From the NCBI GenBank assembly GCA_026874595.1, contig CM049321.1, positions 3,963,479 through 4,027,478 on the forward strand: a stretch of DNA of 64,000 nucleotides. Reading direction: 5' to 3'. Positions within the stretch are counted from its first letter, which is position 1. Every line of letters begins with the position of its first letter. The position numbers and the translations under genes are program-made. Below the pieces are notes generated by a model. That model saw only the letters and a program-made list of their open reading frames with translations. It did no database searches and was not told the DNA's origin. Positions 36,901 through 50,297 of this stretch are shown piece after piece. This DNA comes from Sipunculus nudus. Its lineage: Eukaryota > Annelida > Sipuncula > Golfingiida > Sipunculidae.

Positions 36901-39900
36901 GTCTTACCTTTGATATCTCTGTACAATCATGTCTCACCTTTGATATCTCTGTACAATCATGTCTCACCTTTGTTATCTCTTTGTACAATCATGTCTTACC
37001 TTTGATATCTCTGTACAATCATGTCTCACCTTAGATAACTCTGTACAATCATGTCTCACCTTTGTTATCTCTGAGTACAATCATGTCTCACCTTTGATAT
37101 CTCTGAACAATCATGTCTCACGTTTGTTATCTCTTTGTACAATCATGTCTTACCTTAGATAACTCTGTACAATCATGTCTCACCTTTGTTATCTCTGAGT
37201 GCAATCATGTCTTACCTTTGATATCTCTGTCTACAATCATGTCTTACCTTTGATATCTCTGTGTACAATCATGTGTTTGTGAAGAAACGTGATTCCCTCC
37301 AGCACCTGTTTGGTGTACTTTCTTGTTACGTTTTCAGACAGCGCGCCATACATTTTTATCTCATCCTTCACAGAACCCTTAAACAAATAAACAAACAATT
37401 CATTTTAGGATTCTTTATAATGACTCCTGAATGAGTGTGGAAATAGCATGATAACTGAAATGATTTCATATGAACTTCTCTGCTAATGGCTAATACAGTG
37501 AAAATCTTTTTTGCCAAAATAACAAAGCTGACAGAAAAAATACAAGAAAATTACTGATATATATAGACAAAAGCTCTGCTTGATATTCTTAAAAATATAT
37601 AGTTCACATTTTAGAAAATCACTGGTGTGTATTCCTATTTTCCTTAGACTGAACCAAAAGATAAAACTTTTCTTTTTTTACAAGATTAAAAAGTTCTGCA
37701 TATAAATTACTGAATTATGTGTATGCTGTGGGATCTAAGCATCTTGGTGTCAATAATTAGTTAAAAATGTTTCAACAGGATAAGTGTGAACACCACTGAG
37801 TGAATTCATACACTCTGATGATACACTAATAATAAAGAAAATTTACCCCGGGCATAAATTCAACAAATATAGACAGTATGCTGACGTCTTCCTGGGCACC
37901 AAAATATTGCACAATTCGTTCATGACGTATCGATTTGAGCAGCTGAATCTCTGCTTGTAACGCTCGTACTTCCTTCGACGTTTCCTGGTCACGTGCGTAG
38001 CGTACTTGTTTGAGGGCTAACTCCCGGCCTGTATCCACGTCATAACACAGGTACACCTCACCAAATGCACCGGCCCCAAGCCGCCTCCCTTTCTTCCAGT
38101 TTACTGGTGCTTTTGGAGCTAAATGATAATTTGGAAAGTGGATGATGTTATGTTGAGAAAACAGAAAACTTAATAACTCAATTAATTATGAGAAAACAAG
38201 TTATGAAAATATCAAACATCATTCATCATTACTTATAGAGCAAAACAAAAGTTTAGAACCTTGTGATACCTGTTGGATGAAGAAATCAGTAAAATGAATT
38301 TGATTAATAATCCCCTAAATGAAGTAGTATTTCTTTACTCATTGTGTTAGGTGGATCTGTCTGTACGCTACATGAAGAGGGTTTTGACAGTTTTCACAAA
38401 TATTCTAACAGCTCTGATAAGGAAGTTCATAGTTGCAACCATATTTTGTATTAACAAAATTACTCCAGGGTAAGTGTTTACAGTCCAGGTTTGTTCACCA
38501 CATAACCACCAGAGGGCAGTATAGTATCCATATCCTTCCCATTCAAACTGACCATTCACCCTTCTGACAGAGGTCATTTCTAATTAAAATTAACTTCTTT
38601 CAGGAGATTACTGGCAGTTTGTGTGATTGGACAGTGTGTGATTTTATCTGGATTATAGCTTAAATATGTCATAACCATCATGTCTAAATATTCCATCAGC
38701 CCTTTTTACATAGCAAATTATGCAAACTATCAGGAATGTGGGACCAGGTGACATTTGGATGTTGACATTTAAGTTCCATGTAATAAAAGGATAAATATGT
38801 TTATTTATTGCTCTTTCTGGAAAAGTGTGATTTTCTCCTGGTGTTCTCCAGCTTTTTTCTTCTCTGATTCATCCTGCTACTTATGGACATTTCTGACTAA
38901 TCCCAAAGTCAGCAGCCAAATAGTTCCACCCGCACACAGTTGTTCAAATTCATGTGGTTTATTGAAATAAATTTATTCTTGATAATATATGTTATTCTGA
39001 ACATGGTCAGACCCAAATGATACCATTGGCAAAGAATTAAACTTCAAGGGCTTGCTTGTGAACCAAACTTGTGGACAAAAATGCATACCATGATATCGCA
39101 AAAATGGAAAGTTGATGAAACGATTACTATAGCTGTCAGATATTGTGATAATACTGGATAACGGTAACCGTCCTAATCCTGTTATTCCAATTCTGTTCAG
39201 TGTGCCAATCTTTCTGGCACAGCTTGACATTACTCTAATAAAAAACACCACTGCTAAAAACATGTATACTCACATCTGGCTGTGGATGACTGCTGCATCT
39301 CAGCCAATGAGAGCAGATTCGGGGAGTCCATGTCCACGGCCAGTCCGCTACTACTACTGCTATTAGACAATGATCGCTCATAGTTATCTCGTAAAGAATT
39401 AGACTGGAATTCTGGCCGCTTACCACTTGCTCGAGGGTAAGTTTGTCGCCCTGGAAAAATAAAACTTTATTATCCCAAACTGTTCTGCAAACATAGGCTA
39501 CTTTTATATTCTGAGTTTCATTTTATATTTTTCTTTAATAATAATTCTCTGTTCCTTAGCACTTTCATATAATCTTTTCTGTATACAATGCTTTTATTGT
39601 GTATGTCCATACTCAGGGTTTGACATTAGCCCAAAAGAAGCACCTGCTAAGAGGACCACTGTTCCTTACAGGAACACAAGTAATCATTGAAATTTTATTA
39701 TTATATCTGTTCTAACAAATTCTTATACAGGCTACATGTAGTTTCAGGAAAGAAATCTTATATGTGGAATTAATTACACACATTGTCTATACAGGATTTT
39801 TATTTGCCATGGGTGAGTGGGCAAGTATTCATGTTGAACCCTGATTATATTTTGTTGATGTGTAAGTGTGAGTGTATGCAGTTCTCTCTCTCTTTGGTCT

Positions 39901-42900
39901 CTCTGTACATGTTATAATGTTCTTTACTTCATTCCACCACCCCTGTTCACCTGTTTTTACCCATTAATTTTTGTACAATGCATTAAGGCAAACTTTATTC
40001 ACCATAAGAGGCAAATTAGACAAATGCAACAGCAAAAAAAAAAGATTACAAACCTTGATGGCCTAGGTGGGCAATCTTAAACTACATCCATCTGAAGATT
40101 CATAGAAATGAATATCTTGGTATTTGTTACATCACAATTTTGTTACGCCCCACGTCTCCTGAATATGGATAAACAGATACATCCCTTTGAAATGTCGCCA
40201 TCAATTTTTGTATTCTTCTAATCAGGTTAACCACATCCTGGCATTCAAAAGTAAATCTATTTATTTCATACTTATTTAAATTATCATAAATCACTACATT
40301 ACCTCTCATAATAACAGCTAATTTGCAGAAGCTATCAAAACAAGCACGGGGGGGGGGGGGGGGGTACTGGATTAAAGTATACCTTATACACCTTTTCACT
40401 TTTGTGAATATACAGTTTATGCAATGAGTGTGTCTTGTTTTTGGTTTGTGTGTGCGTGTGTGCTTGTTTACCAGATTCCTGGGATTGTTGATGATTTGGC
40501 ATTTTGGACCTTGGATACGTGGCAACCTTTTCCTTTGGACCACCAGGAGCACCTAAAGAATAAAACACCAAAACCTGAACAGGGGAACCTACTGAGTAAA
40601 ACATCACAATCTGAACAGGGGCACCTAAAGAATACAACTCCACAATTTCAACATATGCTCTTAAATGTTTGTAAATATGGGATATCACCGATGGAAGTCA
40701 GAAGCCAGTTTGTGCAGGCAAGTGTGATTCAGCCAGCCACTCATTAGCAGGGGGGAAAACTGACTACCCCAACTCTGTTAGCTTATAAACGCTATGAACT
40801 CTATTTAATTTATATGATTATGGAATAAATACTAGTTCACAACTGTTGCGTACCAGAATATTTGACAAATTCAAATAAAAATTGACATTTATCAATAGAT
40901 AAAAGATCCTGTGTAACTTCCCCTATTATATATGATCCTGTGAGGCAGTTGATTCAAGGTCATGTTCTAATGCAAACATTGCCGAATGCAGCAAATTCTA
41001 ATGTCTTTTCATGCTCCTGTAAAATTCTGACACAGCATATAATAAACATAATAAATAATAAATATCAGGATGACTGTCAATTAAAAATACTATGCTAAGT
41101 GCACAAACAACCATGCTAAATGAATGGGCTGGCAAGGCTGGACTCTAGGGGGCACTAGTTGTTTGTCTGCAGTTTTTCAGGCATTCAGTCATTTACTACC
41201 TCCACACTCGAGAGTGTCGGTATTAGCGTTATTCCATATTGAGGCAAGTTTGATTCAATTTAAGTTAAGAAATAAAATGTTGAAAACAGAACAAAAGAAT
41301 AAATTGTTGAAAAACAAAGCAAATAACTTTTGTTTAACTAAAATAAGTCTTCAAGAATACAAGGTGATGGAAGAAAATTATGATTTTCTGTGAGGACTTT
41401 GTTCTCTCTCAAAGGAGGTTATCTAGAGAATATTTGAAGATTATGAAGTCCAGTAGAGCTGAAGTCTGTATTCTGGCGTTGGGGGTTCTCTGTAAGGCAC
41501 TCACCATATTCGTAGGCAGTATCTGACAGGATGCTTCGTGTTGACCCTTTCCCCCGTGGATATGTGTTTCCCCTGAAAAAAAACAAGGGACCCATGGGTC
41601 ACGGCGCTCAGCTGTTATATATGATAAAAAAATATGATTTTGAAATGAGGCACACGCTGGTTTTGTGTGGAAATAAATATAAGCTGTATTATGAGTTGTT
41701 GGTGTTTAGCTTATGTATGATTTTGATAGTTTCTTTGGAGACAGGGAAGAGACTGATTTCATTTATTTTATTAACAAATGGAGTGCTAGTGTCATACAGA
41801 TTTTGACTTGGCCATATAACTGATAAGCAGCACATATAAGATAAGAGTTTAACTATTTATTAAAATTTAATAACAAATATTGTGGCAAATATAATTTTTA
41901 TTAAAAATAATAAGAAAATCATGACTTTTTTAAATAAAATATAACTGAAATGATTATTAAAATAACATTGTAGAATATATTCATGAATGCATTCATGAAT
42001 AAATTTTGAAAGTATTTGCACTGGTATTCAAATACTTTCATTTTTACCTGAATTCCCATTCTTATGCAAAAAATTTTATAATGGAGTACATATTCATATT
42101 TGTATTCAAATACATTTGCAAAGCATTTGCACCATGTCTGGTATTTATTCAGTTTTAGCCAAACAATGATGTTGAGAATCCAGAATATAAACAAAGGACC
42201 CATGGGTCACGGCCCCAGCTTAAGTTTGAAATTTTTGCAAATGCAAAATATGAAAAATATTCTATTGTAATGTTTTTCATTTATATAAGCATATGAGAAG
42301 CTAAGAGGAAAGGGGCCCTCCTACTTGGTTATAGTTAAGTTCTAAATATGTGATTACAAACTAATACTCTGACAAGACTGTCATGAAGAAAAACAGTAAA
42401 AGTTTTGAGATACTGTGATGCATATGAAAAATTTACAGATGGACAGGCAAGTGGACAGAATGGACTAATACCTTTATTTCACTTTCAAGGGAATAATGCA
42501 TTTAAGTTTATATATAAGCCTATTTTTTTAGCATATCCACTTTTTCCATTAATAGTTTTGATCTGATTCATTTTTTTATTTACAAGTGTTATAAATTTGT
42601 AATAAAAAACTGAAAATATAAGTTAAAATATTATAATTCTAAGTCATTATATATCCAGATTGTATCTCATATTGGGTCATATTATGCATACACATATATT
42701 TAATTTTTTTTAAATCAAATGTTTAAACTGAATTTAAAAGAAAATAATGCCACAACATGGCATCTACAAGATTATTCCTTGAATCCCTATTAAAAAGTTA
42801 TGCACATAGGAGTTTTCAGTACATGCTTAATTTTATTCACGGAAATAAAATAAAAGATTCAGTAAATTTGATAAAATAAAAACATCTTTTCAAATAAAGT

Positions 42901-45900
42901 ATACACACTGTTGGTTGAATGAGGGACAAACAATATCATTATGCTAATTACAATCTCAGGTATAATTAATTACTGGAATTAATATTCAATTTCACACCTG
43001 GTGAAGTTTTACTCTTCTGAAGTAAAGCATTACTTATCTGATGAACATCCACACTTTCAAAGCAATACATCATTTTGTGGACACAATTAAATGTGCACTT
43101 TAATCATTGTAACCCTGGTGGTGCAATACAAAAATCTAAAATGTAGCATAGCCAAGAATAAAATATAATACAGAAAATTATAACATTCATCTAGTTAATG
43201 CACCAGCTGGGAGGGAAGGGGGGGGGGGGGGAGTTCAGGGCAGATGGGAAGCCTGCTAGTAGTGGCCAAGCTAAGCCAAGGCAAGCTGCCTGGGGTGGGT
43301 TACATAATGCAAGTGAAGGCTGTACTACTAGGTGGGTTAGATGTAAACAACACTTGACATGGTGTATGAAAACTTGAATTAAAGCTACTCTTTACAAACA
43401 ATTCCTTTGAAATTTCAGATTTTAAAAGATTAAATCCTTATGTATATATGCTGTGAAAATAAAATCAACCGTGCTTACAGGGAAAAACCTGCCATTGCCA
43501 AAGTTGTACAAAATTTAAGGTACTGATTTTTTATTTATGCTAATAACTTGAAAAATTTGCAAAATTCAGATCTAATTTTGGGTAAACAATTGAATCTTGA
43601 TTAAATAAAGTTATATTCCTGAAAAAAAGTCTACAGCTTCAGCAATTCTCATGTTAAGTGAGCAAATACATTTCCTGATTTTTTTTAAAAATTGCATTAT
43701 ATTTGGGCCCATAACTTCAATATAATACCAAATACTGACCTTATTTTTGGTATGTGCACAGAAAATGTATGGAAAAATATGAATACTAAATATGATCAAA
43801 AACAGATCAGTGGTTTTGATATTAGGCAGCCTTGAAGTGTAACAATGGCTTTTTTATGGAAAACGGAAAACGGAGGTTTTTCCTTAATATCTCGAAGGAA
43901 CGAAGTCCTAATGACCCAATTTTTGGTATGGTAGGAGATTTTTGGGACATCTCATAGTATGCAGAATTTTGGATTCGTAGGTCCAACAGTTTTAAAACGT
44001 GCCCTGTTAACGGACAGACGGCCGGACGACGGACAAAGGACCACGACTATAGCTCAGATGACTTAAAGTCAGCTGAGCTAAAAATCATGTGATCACTTAT
44101 GTACAATGAAAAATTTCACAAGTACTTAATATAGATATAAAGACAACTTTTTTTCTTTATCTAGCACTGTACTTTGGGAGTATACTTATTGACTATGATC
44201 TGAGGATAAGAGGAGGCTTTTTACTGGTTGTTATATCTGGCTGGTATCTGGCTTTGAGAGAGAGTGGGTGATCTTACTGACTCAGTGTGATACGTGGTAG
44301 GATATCAGCTTGCTAGGGAAGGGGGCTTACTGACTGTGATAGACTGAGGGAAGTGGGTTCTTACTGACTGTGATAGACTGAGGGGAGTGGGTTCTTACTG
44401 ACTGTGATATACTGAGAGGAGTGGGTACTTACTGACTGTGATATACTTAGGGAAGTGGATAAACAATGACTGTGATATACTTTGGGGAGTGGGTACTTAC
44501 TGACTGTGATATACTGGGGAGTGGGTACTTACTGACTGTGATATACTGAGAGTAGTGGGTACTTACTGACTGTGATACACTGAGGGGAGTGGATACTTAC
44601 TGACTGTGATAAACTGGGGATTACATACTTACTGACTGTGATAAACTGAAGGAAGTGGGTACTTACTGACTGTGATATACTTAGGAAAGTGGATGAACAA
44701 TGACTGTGATATACTGTGGGGAGTGGGTACTTACTGACTGTGATATACTGGGGAGTGGGTACTTACTGACTGTGATATACTGGGGATTACATACTTACTG
44801 ACTGTGATAAACTGAAGGAAGTGGGTACTTACTGACTGTGATATACTTAGGAAAGTGGATGAACAATGACTGTGATATACTGTTAGGAGTGAGTACTTAC
44901 TAACTGTGATATACTGGGGAGTGGGTACTTACTGACTGTGATAAACTGAGAGGAGTGGGTACTTACTGACTGTGATACAATGAGGGGAGTGGGTACTTGC
45001 TGACTGTGATATACTGAGGATTACATACTGACTGACTGTGATAAACTGAAGGAAGTGGGTACTTACTGACTGTGATATACTTAGGGAAGTGGATAAACAA
45101 TGACTGTGATATACTGTGGGGAGTGGGTACTTACTGACTGTGATATACTGAGGGGAGTGGTTTCTTATTGACTGTGATATACTGAGGGGAGTGGGTTCTT
45201 ACTGACTGTGATATACTGGGGAGTGGGTACTTACTGACTGTGATATAATGAGGGGAGTGGGTACTTACTGACTGTGATATACTGAGGGGAGTGGGTTCTT
45301 ATTGACTGTGATATACTGAGGGGAGTGGGTTCTTACTGACTGTGATATACTGAGGGGAGTGGGTACTTACTGACTGTGATATAATGAGGGGAGTGGGTAC
45401 CTACTGACTGTGATATACTGGGGAGTGGGTACTTACTGACTGTGATAGCTACTATCAATGGAAGACCTGCTGCTTGAGCGAGAGATGCTGTTCCCACGTT
45501 GTCGAGCATCAAACACATCTTCATGCTGTATGAAGAAAAGACAAAAAATAACCTTGAGGCCCTTTAACACTGTAATATCATCATTAGTTTCTATCATCTA
45601 TTTTAAGAATTGAGTACCTGGTATTACTCATTAGTTTATATTATTCATTTAAAGTGGTAATTCTGGATTAAGAAAGCAACAATATCATTCATCACTGCTT
45701 GAAATGTGTGGTGTTAACCAGGCCCAGTGAGAACCCCACCTTTGTGTCCTGGTTGTGTAATCACCCCCATAGCTGGGTCATACAACAGAATTCCCAAATG
45801 GCACACTTGTTTGTGAGTGAAACATGGCCTTGGGCACAGCCTCCCCACTGACATTAGTATTATATATTCAAAACCTACATAGCAACAGGTACGTTGAACT

Positions 45901-48900
45901 ATGTTGCCTAGTACTGTCAATATAAGCATGTCACCATGGTGTTTCCATACATATGAATGCTGCCACGGCAAACAATATCTATTACAATGGCAACTATAAA
46001 CTGATGTTGTCAGAATCAGAAATGGTGCTGTACTGAACAGCTCAATGATATATCAAGAAAGGTGTTAATAAATTGCTTGATTATGACATAACTATGCCAC
46101 AGAGTCTTAGTGGACCAAATCGTAGATGTGACAGGTGACAGTTTTTATCATTAATCTTATGTAAAATCACAAACTGAGTGAATGGATGCTATATTAATTT
46201 CTGTTGCTGTCTACGCAAAACCTGTTGCATCTTCAAACATGTTCCAGGTCTTTCACTCATAAGAACTAACTCTGGCCACTTGCCAGTCATCCAGTAAGCG
46301 CTCGATTCCAGTACATTAGGGATCAACCAGACCGTGAATTTGATGGTTGTCCTTGATGAGTGTCACATAAGTTCTTGCCTTCAGGAAATGTTTACTGACT
46401 TTTATGATGCCGCAGGAATATCCAGGTGTTTATACACAGGATGCAGGCAGCTGACACATCTTTACAAAAGGATTATGTAAACAAAACATTTTACTGATTG
46501 TACAATATACAAATATGCATAGTAAGCCCAACAAGAAATAGTAGTTAAAACTGAAATCACAAATAATTTTTAAAAGTTCATGACAATTATTCCAACATCT
46601 CAAAATATGAAGAATTTGATCAGATTGATAGGAATGTACAGATGAGTATGAGCGGGTTTCAGGGAGTTTTATATAGGGAGGACATTTTAAAACAGTTATC
46701 TGACACTGATTGGAAGGATTCTGGCAGGCAAAAATGGCTATCAATAATTATCAATTAAATAACTGTGCTGTGTGTTCTGCTAAATTGGCTCAGCTCAGTT
46801 CATCCTTATCAAGAGCCAACTTTTAATTTAATTTTATATTTGATTTTTATTAAAGCAATTTGTTTTTATTTATGATCATAATTTATGTTTTGCTGGTATT
46901 TGAATATAGTTTTGAAGGAACCGAGACCATCTGATTAATCATCCACTGTTTTTTTCCTATCCAGGGTTCAAATTAAATAAACCTTGATACAAATTTAAGG
47001 ACCTTTAAGGACCAGACAAACTATATTTCATAAACCAATCTCCATATTAATCATTAATCTTAAATATTACTGATCAATCCTGATAACTGCAAAAGAAAAT
47101 GTGCTGATGCAGATTACTGATGCTCCATACCTCACTGCGAAATTCACAAAATAAATGAGATCACTTGAGACAGGGATGGAGAGAAAATCAGAGAGAAACT
47201 TAAGGACTGGGAGAGCAGATAATTTGAGAGAAAAATATATGGACTGTGACTCCACCACACAGACTTTATTACTTTATAATTAGCATTACCAGCAATAAAG
47301 TTGACAGAAATGCACAAAAAAAAAGGCTTAAAGGACTTTTATTGACTTCTGGTTATTTTTCCCTTTGAATGCATTCATATCCTTTTGTGTGTGTGTATTT
47401 GTTCATCTCATGAAAATTTTCAAGGTATTTCAGGAATGGGCCCATGAAGAATCAATTAGGTTTTGGTGTGGATCCAGCAAAGGATCTGGTTTCAGGAACA
47501 TCATCAAGGAATATTCACAAATGTACATCCACCTATGCATGAGTGGACCTGGTAATAAGGGCTGAATAGGTGAATGCAAACAGGTTTGACAGCATCCAAC
47601 TATAGGGACCAGCTCCCCCCCCCCCCCCCTCCACCCCTACCCCGACATGATAGAGGCTTGCATTCCTTAGAATACAGATTTCTATTTCTCAATGTTGTGA
47701 GGTACTTGTATACTTCAATCCTGCAGCTTTAAACTCTAATCCTTTCTTGGCTGTATGGACCAATCATAAAGAACGCAATTACCTGCTCTACTTCTGATGC
47801 GGGAATGAACTTTCCTTCTCCGACAGCAGGGAGCGCTGACATCTGCTGCTGGAACGTGTGCTGTTGTTCTTTGGTTATGGCACCAGGGGGCGGTGAATAC
47901 CTGTCATGTTTACTGCTGTGATCGCTGTACCCCGAGTCCTTGCTGCGGGTCTAAAATTGAGAAGAGTTCTAAACTAAGTCCAGTTACATAACATTTATGT
48001 AGAGATATGTGTTATGGTACCTGAATATTCAGCAGAGCAAACCCTTCTTCAGTCATATCTGGACATCATGTCACATGTCATACATTTTTATTATTTATTA
48101 GTGGTGTTCCAATTAATCAATTATATTGATGATTGGTTGTTTTCTTTTATAATCAATTAAATCTGCACTTTTGAATAACCAATCACAAATGATTATGTCT
48201 GCATATGCAAAATAGTCATATCATCCAGAAAAAAATATTCTGATCCTGTTAGAGTATAAAAAAAGGGACACTTATAATACTGATAATGCTCATGATAATA
48301 AATAGGAAATTTCAAGAGACCACTTCAAGTGACTGCATCAGAAAGGTGGTAGTAATAACAAGATTTCCTCATGTAGGCTTTCCTACCGCTACTTACACTG
48401 CCGCTGTCACTGAAGATCTCTCCCAGTTTGCCGGGTGGCATTGGTACTGAGAGACATAATCGTAGACTCCGCATGCGTTCATTTTGGTCAATGAGCGCAA
48501 CTGCTTGGTCCAGTTGACTCTGGGTTTCAAGGGCATGGAACAGCTAAAACAATACATTTGGAAAATGATTAAAATAAAATATACTTATTTTTTATTCTTC
48601 TTCATTTTTTTGAAGGATAGGTCCATTGTCTGTTTGTGGCACTGTCTATTGAATGAGGATAAAGATATCTATACCAAAAGACTGATGTGTTATTATTAAA
48701 CCTTCTGGAATTTCAGGTTTTATATGCACAGGGTTAGTAATAATCCAGAAGTCATAACCTGTCGTTAAGACATTCAAGCGAATCTCTGAGGTTCAACTAG
48801 ATTACTCCGTTATGCCATTGAAGCAACAGGGGGGGGGGGGGGGGGGCTTAAAGTCCAAAGCCTTAACTACCAGGCTACATCCTACCCCTAATGAAATAAA

Positions 48901-50205
48901 GAAAAAATACAATATTTTAAAAGGAGACATTCACTGGCTGTCCATGGCACTACCTGTTAAACAAGGATATAAATATGATTATTCTAAATATGCTGCAATA
49001 CTGGTTATACCCAGATTTTCTATGCAATGGGCAAGGAATCTTTCAAAAGTTGAAGTGTCCATCAATAAGAAAAGTACAGGTACTGTTGGCTGTCAGCAAG
49101 CTATCTGAGTGAACCTCTGAAGTTTCTGAAGGCTACTGTTTGACCTAGAAAGCATAGCATGTCATAGGAGCTTTCAATTCTGACTAGAGCTGGACTCATT
49201 AAAGACAAGTGAGTATAAAGTAAACTTGATAAACCCAGTGACAGAGAGGACCACTGTGGCTGCCCCATTATTATCACACACGTAACCTGTCATTTAAGAT
49301 CATCTGAAAATACGCTGAGTCTTTTGTGGGAGGTGTCTGGCAAATGCTGTCCCTTATAATTTTCCGTGCTTGTTGTGTCAAAAGGTGTTGGTTCCTTTTA
49401 TAAGGTGTGCTAGTTTCACACCTTTCCATAATAGACTGACCAAAGCGTTTCAATAGCATCTGAAGTGCATTATCATTTTCAATGGGTATGTTTCAGTGGA
49501 TGGACATTTCATGTTGACCCTTGAGGCAGAAATGCTTAGGAAGTGGTTGTACGGTGGAAACAACCTAAGCAACATGGCTACCAAGGCAAAATCTATTTTT
49601 TCATCAGAAATTAACAAAATGATATTTTTTTCTTCACTCGAGACCACCGCCTCCACTTGTTGATGCAGACATATGTAAATCTTAAAGTATGTACATGTAC
49701 AGTACCATTTCATTTGAGCAGGGCTATGGTAGCATTCCATGTTTTTTCATTTTATATCCTGGCATCTCCCAGGCCCAGTGACTACTGCACCTGCAGGTCC
49801 TGGGTGTAATAACCCAAGTTGACAATTAGGTACCCCCAAAAGAAGCACTCATTTGTCCAAGATACCCAGTTATATGTGTCTCAACTGTTTCCACTTATTT
49901 CCCAGTGTCCAAAGTATCCTCGTTCTGGGTCCTCGTGTACTGACATATCGGACCAGGAACCAGGATCTTGGACAACAGCTTTATGTGCAGTATCCTTACA
50001 ATGTTCAAGTAACAGACAACTACATCAGTTTGAAGCTATACCAATGGGTCATGCACGTATATAGGAAATAAACATTCATCTTTGTTCCTGGATGTTTAAA
50101 TACCTAATAAAATATATAACAGGCCACTCATCTGTAATCATTCTCACTTTTGTTTCATCTGAAAAAAGCACTGCAATTTCTTTATATCCACATGTTATGT
50201 GGTGC

Positions 50206-50297
<92 letters not shown>

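Noticed and set aside
32115-37162. Many overlapping plus-strand open frames of 65-135 codons (MSHLCYLF- and VQSCLTFDI-type)
   Set aside because: They arise because the 30-bp unit is a multiple of three and lacks stops on the plus strand. They are the antisense of a splice-donor satellite, not genes.
31985-37272. CRISPR-like regular repeats
   Set aside because: Units are contiguous with no unique spacers, lie in a eukaryotic intron, and derive from the neighbouring exon.
39235-39426. 63-codon minus-strand frame starting MVSGQNSS
   Set aside because: It is the wrong frame of the MAP3K2/3 exon at 39274-39450; the frame that joins neighbouring exons reads RQTYPRAS.
45333-45524. 63-codon minus-strand frame starting MKMCLMLD
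   Set aside because: Out-of-frame reading of the 45437-45525 exon running into array 2.
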